Shown here piece after piece: positions 34,149 to 46,184 of a stretch of DNA of 64,000 nucleotides. This stretch comes from Amyloporia xantha. Taxonomy: Eukaryota; Basidiomycota; Agaricomycetes; Polyporales; Adustoporiaceae. A model generated the notes under the pieces. That model saw only the letters and a list, made by a program, of their open reading frames with translations, was not told the origin of the DNA and ran no database searches. Numbering within the stretch: position 1 is the first letter of the stretch; every line of letters starts with the position of its first letter. The translations under genes were made by a program, and so were the position numbers. The stretch is taken from positions 248,001-312,000 of the forward strand of contig JAYKKR010000021.1 in assembly GCA_036971615.1 (NCBI GenBank), given 5' to 3'.

Positions 34149-35564
34149 GAGTGGCTATCTCTCTCGGTTTCGGCGGCTTGGCTATCTGTTGTATCTCATT
34201 TGTGTTTCGAAATATCTATCATGTCTGTTTCAGTGCGACTAGTCTCGTGGCGCTGCTTTGACGAATATGACTCTGCGCGGATCCTGAGTGTCGTATGTAA
34301 GGGAATATTGCTTTGTCAAGGGCCCGTTCTTGTCTGCTTGGAAGTCGCCTTCCCCAATTCACCAGAGCTGGTCGGATCAAATCCAATCTGCTAGCGCCCT
34401 TGACGCTGACCATGATAGATTTCCCCGACAGAAAGAGGGCTGGTCTCGTTCATGGCGCCTCTCCAGCACGGTGGTTCTGCGCCTTGGCGTCGTCAATAAT
34501 GCGGGGTTCGTTCTGACAGTGGTATAAGATTTTGTCTATCGCTGATTCAGTTCCCTGAGCGGCAGAATCCTGACTGAATTGCGTTCTGCACTGGAAGCCT
34601 CGTGGCCGTCAGCGTCTCTCGGGCTTCCTTCGGATGACGATTCCGCAATGTGTCTTCCTGGATCACTGCATGAAGTTGGCTCATACTTTATGACGCCCCG
34701 AGAACCGAGCAAAGAAGTAAATTTTTGTTCGTGGTCTATGGTAGGTTCATATGGAGCTCCATTTCACCGAGGCACTGTCGATAACAGGGCGGCAAAGCAA
34801 ACTTTGAGCACTGCTGGCCACTGGACATTATCCGCCACACGCTCTGGCCGAATACCGGAAGACGCTCTTCAATGCATGACGCCAGCCCTCGATTGCGAAA
34901 ACTCCATTGTGGGCAAATGTGTTCATGCGCAATTCGGATATGTCAATCATAGGGACGTTTGCAAATTGCAGTGTCGTTAGCGCATCCACTGATCAAGATT
35001 CAAATCTTTCACCTCCGCAGGAGAAATAGGTACGGCTTGATCGGACCTTCGTGAGGTGACAACCTTAGATTGTGCCCCACAGCCGCGCTTTGGGAGTGCC
35101 CTTTGATCCATGGGAATGTTCACTGATGACCGTACGGGTGTCGCATGAGCCCTGGTCGCTAGAGCAAGGGTCCTCTGATGCTGGTAAACGGCCAGACATG
35201 AAACTGCACAGCTGTGATCATGGCACATCAACGTTCCAAAAATCTAGCCCGTGAATTAATCACTCCCTGTCAAGGTCAACGGAACACCAACAGTCCGAAA
35301 GCTGTATCGTGAGGCATTCTGACTTCGGCCTGAAGTTGTTGGAAGATAGTATATCCTGGTGAGTGTTCATTAATTTTCACAGTGCATACATGCTAGAGAG
35401 CCTCAATCTCGTGGCCATCAATTAGAATTTTGCGCTTTATTGTGTGTGCTGGACATGTAACGATGGTAGTTATAATCCGAAGTCCATATATCCGAGTTGG
35501 TCTTAATTTTAGCATGCCGTAACTAGAATCTGCAGTGTCCAGGAGAATTTCTATCAAGAACAGC
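34149..35564. other. 1.4 kb without a supported gene
   Basis: It lies between two 3' ends. A 133-codon ORF at 34579-34980 (+) has no recognisable content and no splice context. No repeat or TIR structure was seen. Confidence 0.4.
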
Positions 35565-37199
35565 TTATATGATGTAGTCATCTCTTCTCATCTCCGTAAT
35601 CGACGTTAATCCACGGCATTCCCACACTTTTGTCACCTGCAGTCCTGCTCGCTGAGCTAAGACACCAAATTCCCCGGCCGTGCGTTCGCCTCCGTTGAAC
35701 ATGGTGAACATGAAGAGATCGTGCATATTGGCGAATGAATGGGCACAGCCGTAATTCGGCGGGAGAGGTGGCGGCGCTGCTTTGACATGTTTCGAGCCCG
35801 CCGTCGTCTGCATCACGTTGTCTGCAATTAGGATGAGGGAACTGGGACCCATAGCCTTTCGCAAGTTGCTGAGGATAGTGACACACTCGTCATCCGCCCA
35901 GTCGTGACTAATTGCACGTTCAGCACGAGCCATGTAAAAAGATGTCAGACGAGTACAGTGCTCTACTCACAGAATATGGCGCAAGACATAGACGTCGGCA
36001 CCCTTGATCGGCTGTTCTGCGAAAAAATTGTGAGGTACGAATTTCACGCGGTCTAACTGGATGGCCTCCGGTAGTTGCGACCGCCAACTGGCCTCTGCTT
36101 GTTGGAGGATAGCAGATCGATCCTCGACAATGAACCGCAAGCTGCCGTATCGTTTCGCTAACTCAAGACCCATCCCACCTGTAAGATCCCGTTTAGTTAG
36201 GATCCGAAACTTTCCATGAGACGTACCAACTCCTGCCCCGACATCGACGACTGTACTTGAGCCATGAGCCTCCCAAGGGTAATCTGATTTAACGACTATA
36301 TGAGACCCAAAAGCTGCGCGTAGATATTTAGAAGTCTTACCGTCACATACGGCAGGAGCCTGGACATGTTCCAGACCAAAATTCCACATGCCATTCAACC
36401 AAATTTCCCGCTCAGGTCTCGAGCCTAAGGTACCGTCCGGCTGTACGATGGACTCATCCAGCCACTCCCAAAAATCGGTATCGACTCCATATGCCACCTG
36501 GAATGCCGATTTGGGCGGTGCCGACGGCGACAGGGAGTTATAGAGGACCTCAGGAAGTTTATCGGAGGCGGTATATAACTCCATGGAGCTAAGTCGAAAT
36601 CATCCGTCACTTCGGTATACGCGTAATGTGCAGAATCACAGACGTACTGTAATAGTAGCCAAGACCTCAAATGTTCGTTCTGGACCAATCGCTGACTGGT
36701 GGAACTGTTGACATAATGGTTTTCCTTGACTTCGTCAAAGACCTGAATGGTACACAGGCACCTCAGAATGCATGCTGCATCTGTAGTCAGCCTATCCGTT
36801 CGTCGTGTCCACCACCTGAAACGTACTCAAGCTCTGGGGTTGAATTTTGACTTGTCGACTGATGCTATCGATCGAGACTCCCTCTTCCGGATCCGCGTCG
36901 CTCAGAATATCCGCAATTCGTACCTCAGCGGCAATGCGCAATGCGCGAGAATTCAAACAGGACGACGCGACCTCTGTCAGGCGAGTTATTGGATCGTGCA
37001 CAAGGTCTGCGCCCATCCCACAGGCGCCAATGAAAGTTCGCCGAGCGTCGAACAGGGCTTGTGAGGGAAGACGAGGTGCGCTAGTCCTTGGTGGTTGCAT
37101 CTGTTCTTCTGCTTCCCATTCTTGTATAACAGTCTCTGCAGCATCGGAGAGCATACGAACGAGAGAACGTAGTTTCTGGGCCTTTTGTGCGGCAGACAT
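35565..37199 (-). CDS. Class II (COMT-like) O-methyltransferase
   Basis: AdoMet-dependent methyltransferase for small aromatic or polyketide hydroxyls. MSAAQKAQKLRSLVRMLSDA (37199) opens an N-terminal dimerisation part with ACGMGADLVHDPITRLTEVA, ALRIAAEVRIADILSD and SIDSISRQVKIQPQ. Later come MELYTASDKLPEVLYN, SAFQVAYGVDTDFWEWLDE and motif I VVDVGAGVG joined after an intron to GMGLELAKRYGSLRFIVED. VKFVPHNFFAEQPIKGADV and LRHILHDWADDE supply the catalytic His-Asp, followed by LILIADNVM and a C-terminal ITEMRRDDYII. All key motifs are present. No other secondary-metabolism gene adjoins it, so it is not evidently in a cluster. Confidence 0.9.
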
Positions 37200-38296
37200 A
37201 GTGAGAGTATACGGAGAGGCTGGTCAGCAATGTGCGCGGCTTATGCTACAGCTGCGTATGGTTTAAATCGTGTCCAGAAGCATTCGGAAGATGGCAAGAA
37301 TATCTGTGGTGTCGTGCCTTCACTCGGATATCCTGACCAAATACCCACCGTGCTGGGTGAGTGCATGAGGTAAAGAACACCATCGGCGACAATAGCATTA
37401 TCATCCTCAGGAAGGATATGCTTCTGTGACCCATGCCAGGCTGTAAGTAGAGCCGGGTGGGACCGAAGTCTGCGTCCACCTATCCCATGCTAGCTGACAG
37501 TATAAAGCAAGTGCCTACCTGAGCTCAGAAAATCAGATCAAGCGCGCATGTGACGATACCAACCCACGCATGCACTCTTCCATCAGGTTGAGTGCATCTG
37601 TACTTTGCGGTGCCGATACATCGCAGCCGTTGGAAGTTGAAGCGGCAGTCCGATTGATGCTGAATGTTTTTCAACAAGCTCAACTTCTGTCATAGCAGTG
37701 TTATATTGAGGCCGCACAGAGTCTGCAGCGCCGTGCCATTGACATATTTCCGCCGCAACAAGTGCACCGAGTCAGACTCGGGATTGAGCGATGGTATATA
37801 GTCTCGAAATGTCGCAAGGTCCACCGGTGGTGACGGAATGAAGCTGCCTTTCCTGAGTTGCCACGAGAGAGTAAATCAGAGAATGTAGAGATGAAATGAG
37901 TAGCTGTTATTCCTAGTCCGACGAGGTAGTGCTTGTGGGTGCGTGTGGGCGGCGATGAATTCGAACTCCACGCATTAGCACATTTCAACCCTCCCCAACA
38001 CGCCATCAAACAATCAGTGTCTAATACAAGTCCGCCATCCGGCACTGCTGATCAATCCTTCAGTTCATTTGCCATATATGGGCGTGCTTTATTATTCACC
38101 TGCCGACAAGGGCACACTTCAAATGTCGCACCAGTCGGTCAGGCTTGGGATTCAACCACTACGGGCAAGAGACATATTTTACATGTTTTGGCATTTATAG
38201 GTACATGATGCTACTGCTCAAAATCTTACAACGAGTCGAGAGAGGGATAACGCCTGATATCCAACTGAGAGCACAATAGATCCACAGCTGAAACGC
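37200..38296. other. 1.1 kb without a supported gene
   Basis: Promoter of the O-methyltransferase (-) and 3' flank of formate dehydrogenase (-). Only short random ORFs are seen. Confidence 0.4.
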
Positions 38297-39779
38297 TCAG
38301 CGCTGGCCATACGCCTTCGACTCATACTTGCCGATGCCGACAATGATATTCTGTGGTTCTTGCGCCTTGCCTGTCAAGTAGTTCTCCAGGATCAAGCGAG
38401 TGCCGTTGGCATAGCGCGCTTGCGCATCGAGGGTTGTACCAGAGTAGTGCGGCACCATACCATTGCCACCACCGAGAGGGTTCTTCATCGTCCTCCATGG
38501 GTGATCCTTCGGCGCAGGCTGCACGTTCCACACATCACCAGCATAGCCGGTGAGCTGACCGCTCGCGAGCGCAGCGGCAACGGCATCCTTGTCACAGATG
38601 GCGCCACGAGCAGTATTCACGAGCCATGCGCCCTGAACAGTGACTATTAGGGCCATACGATAGAATAATGCGCCAGGTACGAACCTTCTTGAAGTGCTTG
38701 AGCAGGTCAGCATTGACAAGACCCCGGGTACCCTCGTGAAGGGGGCAGTTGACGGTGACAATATCACATTGTGAAACCATCTCCTTCAAGTCTACGACGC
38801 GGCGGGCCTTGATTGCCTTAGCGGCCTCTGAAGGATCGGGGGTGAGCAGCCACACCATAGCAACAGCATGTATCACACGTACGCTCAGGGATATCAGCGT
38901 AGTCGAAGTAGAGAAGTTCCTTGCAGTCGAAGGGCATGAGACGCTGCAGTACACGGTAACCAATACGGCCAGCACCGATGGTACCGACGACCTTGCCCTC
39001 AAGATCGAACGCGTTACGCGCAACTTCAGAGACAGCCCAGTCGCCACGCTCAATCATCTCGTGTGCGGGTACGAAGTTACGCACGAGCAACAGAATGCTC
39101 ATGACGACATGCTCCGCAACTGACGTGACGTTAGATCCTGAAACCTCCAAGACTTGAATCTTGCGCTCAACGCAAGCGTTGAGGTCCACATGGTCGGATC
39201 CAACACCCGCGGTGATACAGATCTTCAGGTTCTTGGCCTAACCGGTGATGAGCGGGGTGCACACATGAGATTATTAGGGTAGAGAGGTAGCATGCAACAC
39301 TTGCCTTCTCGACGAGGTCACGGGTGAGGTAACCCGGGTGGAAGGGGGTGGTAATCAAGACCTCAGCCTGTGGAACAAGATACAGTCAGCATTCGAGTGA
39401 GGGTAAGACTTGCAAAATCCATATGCTTACATCGACGATGTTCTTTTGGAAGACACTGTCTGGGCCTTCCTTATCATCGCTGACCTAATCGACGACGTCA
39501 GAAGTAATACTTGGTTTAGCCGGGGATCGAGGACATACGACAAATTCATGTCCTTGGGACTCGAGCCAAGTGCGCAAACCAAGCTGGTGACATAAACGTA
39601 GGTAAATCGTTTACTCCTGCGACATGGAAATAACCAACCTGGTTCTCGACGGTACCCAGAAGACGGGACTCTTGCTGGGCAGCCTTACCTCCGCTGTACA
39701 AGATAGCCAAAACCTGGGGGTTGTGTTGACATCGGTACGAATTAGAGAGTGCGTGTAACACACAGGTACTCACTTTCAT
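38297..39779 (-). CDS. fdh1: NAD-dependent formate dehydrogenase
   Basis: Oxidises formate to CO2 with NAD; in wood-decay fungi it deals with formate from oxalate breakdown. The first exon is only ATGAAA (39779), joined to [20 protein letters not shown]. Then follow the segments around [65 protein letters not shown] (Rossmann GxGxxG), [60 protein letters not shown] and the catalytic His region [17 protein letters not shown]. The end is SKAYGQR at 38297. Every D-2-hydroxyacid dehydrogenase signature and the FDH-specific PAP..HPW segment is intact. Confidence 0.94.
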
Positions 39780-41083
39780 GTTGGAAAAATAATAGAATGA
39801 CGGAGGAGATACAAAGGAGGTGTGAGAGAGGCCGAGAGACCAGTTGTGGAAACATTGTGGGCCCGACGGAAGGCCTTATATACAGGTAACAGCAGACATG
39901 GAGCAGGTACCGGTGAGAGTAAAGGAACAATTATGATCAAGGACCGGTCAGCGACGCATATCGATACCCGGTCTGCTGATCTTGTAATGCTAAGACATCT
40001 TCCTGAGGAAGCCTATACGTTGCACGCTAACGATGAAGATATCTGACAGTCTGACTGTCTGAGACAGCCGCTCAGCCACCAGTTGCCAAATGCAACACCA
40101 TCACGTGTATTTTGCGCCGAGTTGCTCCTGCCGCTGGGCAGCAGCAGGAGACAACACCTGCTGTACATCTGGCAGGATATTCAACCGGCTCTTAGCCTCC
40201 GAGACTTCACGACGTTGAACATGACTGTAACATAGTTTTGTTCGTCCCCTCCGGGTTTTCCGGAGCGTATCGGTGAGGCCCGCTCATCAACTTGTGATGA
40301 AGGCTAAGATGTCTCCGTTTCTGGCCAGAACTAGTCATCTGATTATGATTATCTCCCATGGTCAAGCAAGCCATGCCAAAGATTGAGGGCCACACACCTC
40401 CACTTTATGGTTTCGAAGTGCGCGCTGACTGAGAACGTGCCGGCTTAATGGTTCTCTGGGACCATTTCTCGCGGGGCGTCCCCATGCTCTGTCATACGTT
40501 CCTCACGTTGACGAGGACGACACGACATCCTCCGAGTTGGTCGATAATCTGGAATCAGCGCAGAGAAGCTGCAAACAGTCCATGGAGTCTGGACTACCTG
40601 TAGAAGCTCTGCCACCTTGAAAGTCAAAACCACCACCACTGAAATGACTGAAAGTATGACTTCAGGACTCACAACCTACAGTAAGCCTTTTTGTTAACAC
40701 GCAGGTTGGCGCCTTCGAGTCGCAACTCGCGTGGTCGCTAAGCCTTGGGTAAATTCTCGAAGTCCTCCGTGTCGGCCGCCGGGGTGCCCGCCCCTTAAGA
40801 AGGTGAAGTGCCCAACAGCTCAACTATTCAGGGGTATTGGTCCGCCAGCTGTCGCGCATTTACGATATTGACATGTGACGAAATCCGATGCCTTTGCGCC
40901 TTCAATGAATTACAGAGAACTCGGCAGGTGATGATTATAATTGCATATTACATTGCAAATGAGTAAGAACATCTGACTTCTCGATCTCTATTCAGTTCAG
41001 GGGCTTCGCGAAGACAGACACATGATGACTCACCTACACAATACCTACCCGGTCTTATAGCTCCGTACCAAGATCTGGGCAGC
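39780..41083. other. 1.3 kb without a supported gene
   Basis: Formate dehydrogenase promoter and 3' flank of the EXS gene. It contains a strong hairpin at 40121-40155 and otherwise nothing I can support. Confidence 0.4.
40121..40155. repeat. Imperfect palindrome/hairpin
   Basis: GTTGCTCCTGCCGCTG faces CAGCAGCAGGAGACAAC across a two-base loop, with one mismatch and one bulge. It lies about 340 bp upstream of the formate dehydrogenase start. Role unknown. Confidence 0.7.
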
Positions 41084-42787
41084 TTACCCGTCTGGCGAGG
41101 GATATGCGCTATGATCTGAAGGTATCATCTCGAAGCTTTCGTCCCCAACATTCGCTATCTGACTTATCTTAGGAGGACTGCGAGCGTGGGCCTCGCTATC
41201 CTGTTTCACGATCTCCCATTCGACCCGGATGAACACCCACATCCAGCGGCGGACCACTTCCGCAAGCTCGAAGCAGAAGATCAGGAGGTCCCCATCGGCG
41301 TATGAGTGCAGGTGGCTCGACAACTTCGCACTCCAGGTCAGGCGCAATACAAGGTCGGCAACAATGGCGAACGGATAAACTGAAAGCGGGAAAAGCAGCG
41401 TCGGCCGGAGGCCGAAAGGGTGCCATACCCGTTGTGCAATGGACTTCGGAGAATGCGGTTTATCCTCGATATCAAGCATCACTTCTTCGGAAGAATCTGG
41501 ACTGTTCGTAGAAGCAGAACGATCCAAGAGCATGGTCCTCGAGTGTAAGCGGGGCAATACCAGCGGACGTGGAGGAGATGCTGCGGAATGCGCACGATGA
41601 GGGGTGGGACCATACACAGCTGAACGTGGAACGAGGAGGTCAAACCCCCAGTCATGGGTCACGTCCCACCAGAACGAGTACAACGAGTTAATGGCAGCAG
41701 CCAAGAGCCTGCAAAGCAACTAGGTCAGGTTATCGGACAGCACCACAACCTACCCCAGTACTCACCAAATCCGAAACAGCGTGTGGTCGCCATACAATGC
41801 TTCAGGCGACGTTTGGTGGCCAGTGTTTACCATCAGCTCAGAGGATACCACGCGCTGCGCAGCTGACAAATATATCACAGGGAAGGAAGTGGCGTATTTG
41901 AGTGCATTGTATAGTGGTCGCCGGCTTTCGTTCGTCGGCGAACTGTACTCAATGAGGCATTGCCTGAACCGTACGGCATACGGCAGACTGTGAAGCCACG
42001 TCCCCACCGCTTGAGTTTACATAAACGAGAATCCTTGACATACATTACACACCTCATCAAGGTAGGCAAAATCCAGCGTACCCATCCCTCCTGTGCCGGC
42101 TGTACTAGCAGACTACCACCGGGCATAAGCATGCAGAAAGAAAGCCACATATCACCCAGCACCTTCGCGAAAGACGTGAATACATCTGCGAATACGACGT
42201 CTGCGAAGTAAATGCGACGGTGTGGCGGAAACAAACATCTATGGAACGCGCTACCTCGAATCGACGCAGAATTATGACACATTAGACGATGGGCGTATGT
42301 TGCGCAATGGAGACAGCGCCACTCACTGGAGGAATCTATCACGTTCTGATTTTGCCAATACGTTGAACGGAGACACGAGAGCGGTCAAAACTGCCAGTCC
42401 AGCGACGGCAGGTATGAACTTGAACGCGTCTACGAGGTATATATCCCCGAACGTCGCGTACCTGAATACAAGCCAATCCACCAATGTCCATAATGCGTAT
42501 ACAGCAAAGAGGATATATATGGGCTTATAGATGGCAGCTGCGCTTTGGTAATATCTCCACCCTGTCCCTGCACGGCCATTGATGGGCAAAGGAGATACTG
42601 GCCGTCGACCGAGGCGGGGGTCATAGTGATCGAAGTCTAGCACTGAGCGAGCATCGAGACCAGCGAGATGCAGGCCATGCAAATTGGTTGCCCATCCAAG
42701 GATACCAAAACCCGCGAGGCTGAGGACACGAAAAGGCAAAGGAAATGTAGCCGAGAAAAGTAGTTCGACAGGTATGTTGTTCGCCAT
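41084..42787 (-). CDS. EXS-domain membrane protein, ERD1/XPR1 C-terminal-like
   Basis: The EXS domain is found in yeast Erd1 (Golgi phosphate handling and retention of luminal ER proteins) and at the C-terminus of SYG1/PHO81/XPR1. MANNIPVELLFSATFPLPFR (42787) begins a first membrane segment. It continues with GWATNLHGLHLAGLDARSVL, YKPIYILFAVYALWTLVDW and FKFIPAVAGLAVLTALVSPF. Later exons give RRIYFADVVFADVFTSFAKV, RFRQCLIEY, RPLYNALKYATSFPVIYLSA and INSLYSFWWDVTHDWGFDLL, the EXS core. The end adds LRPTLLFPLSVYPFAIVADL and EVVRRWMWVFIRVEWEIVKQ. No SPX domain precedes it, which favours the ERD1 type. Confidence 0.85.
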
Positions 42788-43235
42788 TGGGCAATCCTAG
42801 ACCATATAACCAAGGATAGTGGATGTCACAAAAAGTAGCAATAGCTAACACAGTAGAGTATTCTCGCAAAGAGAACGAGTGCGCTAGCAGCCCGTTCAGG
42901 TCGATGTGTTCGTGGAAGTAGTTAGAGAGCCTGACACAAGCCTGACACGTCTCTGTGCGCGCGCTAGTCGCGTTAGTCAACCACGTGCACATCTGATCAA
43001 TATTTATGGAGGCGCAGGTAGCGCTGCCACTGCAGACTCCGAGTGCACAGTGCCACTACGAACTACGAATCACGAACTATCACGAACCAGAGCTTCAATT
43101 TTGAAAGTTCGTTGCATTCACGTTACATATAACATCGGACCGCGATACCAGGGGCTTCTTTCCTCCTCTCAGTTCGCATAACCACTACACTCGCAATGAA
43201 ATAATGATAACATACGTATAGATGTAGTACACTCA
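42788..43235. other. Short intergenic region
   Basis: EXS gene promoter and GCN5 3' flank. At 43050-43095 there are short direct repeats of the type ACTACGAA/CACGAACTA. No gene. Confidence 0.4.
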
Positions 43236-45775
43236 TTAATCTTCTTTCTTCACCCGGTACACCGCTAGTTGTTCCTTCAGAAACTTCTCCAGCCTCACAG
43301 AGTTCTTGTAATAGATTGTGCCCTCTGGATTATAAGTTCGGCAATTCTCGAAAACCAGTTGTGCGTCACTGAGAAATGAGTCGAGATTGGGGTACTGGTT
43401 GGTGTCCAGCTTGTGCTCCATCGTGCTGAAATCTGAAGGCGGCAACGTGGTCATGATAAGCCAAGGTGAACCTTAGAACAGGACGATATGATCTGCGCAC
43501 CCATAGGCTTCTTGATCACTTCGTAGTAGTCTGCAACCTCCTCAGCATTCACTGGCTGCTGGAATGGCCACGCGAGCGTATGTCCTTGCAGATCGGAAAG
43601 CAGTTTCTCCATAATGGTATGTTCAACACCCTTACTAGATGGACGAGCGCCACTATATCCAGTGAATAGTGAATATGAGTAATGGTCAGTATAACAATTG
43701 GCTGCTAGACCTCACATTGTAGCCATTGACGGCGTCCACCCACTCTCTCCTGTACATGATGTGATGAGGAAATGGTCTTGAGCATACACCGTAAACACAC
43801 AGACGTACTCAAGCCAGGAACATCTTGGGGATCTACAGCTACTCCCTCTCCTGCACCTTCTTGAAATTGAGGCAATCCCTCGTATACAATGTGGCTGCGA
43901 GACATTTCCCTTATTTTCGTCAGAATCGCCTCCCTTTGCTGAGCGATGATATCTTTGGTCTTCATATAATCGACGTTGCGCAACATGGTGCATTGCATGA
44001 TTGTGCCACCCTCGTAGTCCTTTATATACCCAGCCCATACCGAGCGATCTAGAGTGATCTCTTTCGAAAAGCCTTGTTTGCGGAAGTACCCGACTGCGTA
44101 ATTATCGGCGTAGGTAAGGAAGTGCCACATGTCCGGATAGGTGTGGCGAATATGTGCCTTGAAGTGATCCATCAACATTGAACCATATCCCTTCAGATGA
44201 TATGAATGCATGAGCAATCTGTAGCATGCATCTGTAGCGGTGCGACAGACCTTGACTTGATCAACGGAAGTCGTTGCGAAGAATACAATCTCCGCAAAAC
44301 CACGGTGAGGAAATGGCCGATAACAAATGCCCCCGACTACTTTGTAACCGCGCTTGATAATCGCGAGGCACTTCGAATTTGTATCATACACTAAACGCGC
44401 AATGTATTCTCGCGGCATCTTTGGCAGCTGTTTCTGAAAGAGTGTCTTCAAACCGGTGAGAATGACAAGCGAGCGAGGCTCGCGGTCATTCTCAACCGGC
44501 ACGATCTTAATAACACCTTTCCGCAGTTCGATATGTGCAACTTTCTCTGGCTTGATCTGAGGCTAGAAATCGCAGAAGCTCGAAATCAAGGCATCTCAGC
44601 ATAACAGGATTGAGAATGAGCGCACAGTCGACAGTGACGTCCCGCTAGCATCGACAGTCACGCCTGTGGCGAGGCGCATCAACTGATCCTCGTCCATCTT
44701 GTCCTCGACCTTCACCTTCGGTTCGCGGTCCTGCGCGCCATCAGTAGGCCAGCTCATATCCGCCTTTTGTGCCTCAGTTGGAGGTGCTATGGACGTAGGT
44801 GCTGTTCGTGCTTGCGTTTTTGACTTTTTGGTCGGCGCCTTTTTCCCACTACGCTTCTTTCCTTTTGAACGTCCATTGTTCTCCTGCTGTGGCGCTGGTG
44901 CCGATTTGAAAGCAGGTCCCGTCATGCGCGCTGCAAGAGGCCGGTCCTCGTCTTCGTCGTCCTCGTCCTCGTCGTTCCCGCTGAGAGAAGAGAAGGAAAT
45001 CCTGCGTTTCTTTGTCGGCGGTTCCGTCACATCTGCCGCATCACTGAGAAAGGATGATGCTGGCGAGAAGGCACGTATCCCGGGCGAGGATGGCACTGTA
45101 CGATCGAGAACAGTCAGCAAGCCTCATCAGAGATTTCAAACTGGAATTTACCCAAGGACCCAAGAGCATCAGAGATTGAACTGGCCCGTGATGACGGCGG
45201 CAGCTGCATCTGCCGTCGCAACCCATCGAGGTCGTCGTCTGTATAGTCAAAGTCCAGTAATTTGTCCACATCCTAGCGGAAACCATGGGATGAGACCACC
45301 ATCCCGCAAGTGTCTCAGATCACGTACCTAAAGAAGTTGAGATATGCTGTCTTCTCAGCGATGTGGACTTCATCGTAGGCTAAGCATGGGCATACCTGCA
45401 ATAACTCATCTAGCCGGACGGCAACACGTCCTCTTCGAGCAAACTTCCCCGGAGTCAATGAGAGATTCGTCCAGCTCCGTGCTCAGCACACCCATGGCCG
45501 CAGGCACACGTATCAATATATTTTGCTGGGGCGTCGTCACCGTCAGACCCATAACCCGCCAAGTTTGCGAATGAAGAATCCTCCTGTACAGCCGAATCTA
45601 GCGCGACTTCTACCCCAGGTGGTGGTCGGAGTCCGGGGCAGGAGGAGCACGCGGTACAACTCGAGTGACGAGCGATTTTGACGGCTAATTGCTCGTTTGA
45701 CAGGCCGGGTATATCATGCGAAGCTGGGTATAAGACCTTTGTCGCCATAAAGTCGGGCTTGCTCAACAAAAGCAC
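43236..45775 (-). CDS. gcn5: GCN5/PCAF histone acetyltransferase (SAGA catalytic subunit)
   Basis: Lysine acetyltransferase for histone H3. The N-terminal exons (from 45775) give a Cys-rich segment, ARHSSCTACSSCPGLRPP then DTCACGHGCAEHGA, resembling the PCAF N-terminal zinc region. Next come LLDFDYTDDDLDGLRRQM and a nuclear low-complexity stretch (PPTKKRRISFSSLSG, acidic runs, KGKKRSGKKAPTKKSK). The GNAT domain has SLVILTGLKTLFQKQLPKMP, the catalytic Glu in GFAEIVFFATTSVDQVK, the acetyl-CoA loop GYGSMLMDHFK, and FLTYADNYAVGYFRKQGF. A bromodomain closes the protein: PFQQPVNAEEVADYYEVIKK, FSTMEHKLDTNQYPNL, ENCRTYNPEGTIYYKNS. The 60 nt intron before GYGSM is in frame and lacks stops. Confidence 0.92.
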
Positions 45776-46184
45776 GTCGACGAAAGATACTCGCTGTCGT
45801 CGAACACCGCGTCCGACGGTTCAGTACAAAGATGTGGACCCCTGACACACTCCTCTAGTCAGCAGGCGTTGCTCATTTACTGCGCCGAGTCTTGTGGCCC
45901 AAACGACCGCTGTGTATGCCTTCAATGGACCATGGCATTTCATGTCTGAAGTTCATTGCCTGGTACTACTTGCCTCCTGTTGTCCTAACGCATTGAAGCT
46001 CTGCAAGACACATGTTGCGAAAATCATGGATATACTTGGACGCTCCTGGAACTGGACTGAGGGAGGCGCCTGGCGGTGCTTTAACGGATGCTTTTCTTGT
46101 CCTTGCTCTTCTCTCTGCATGCTTTACACGGCGGTCTGCCTCTAGACACGATTGTCTCATGCGACGATACCCGACACCAAAACA
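45776..46184. promoter_or_regulatory. Divergent promoter between GCN5 and GH45
   Basis: About 410 bp between two gene starts. No specific sites claimed. Confidence 0.4.

Noticed and set aside
34579..34980. 133-codon ORF on the + strand
   Set aside because: No recognisable content, no splice context and average random composition.
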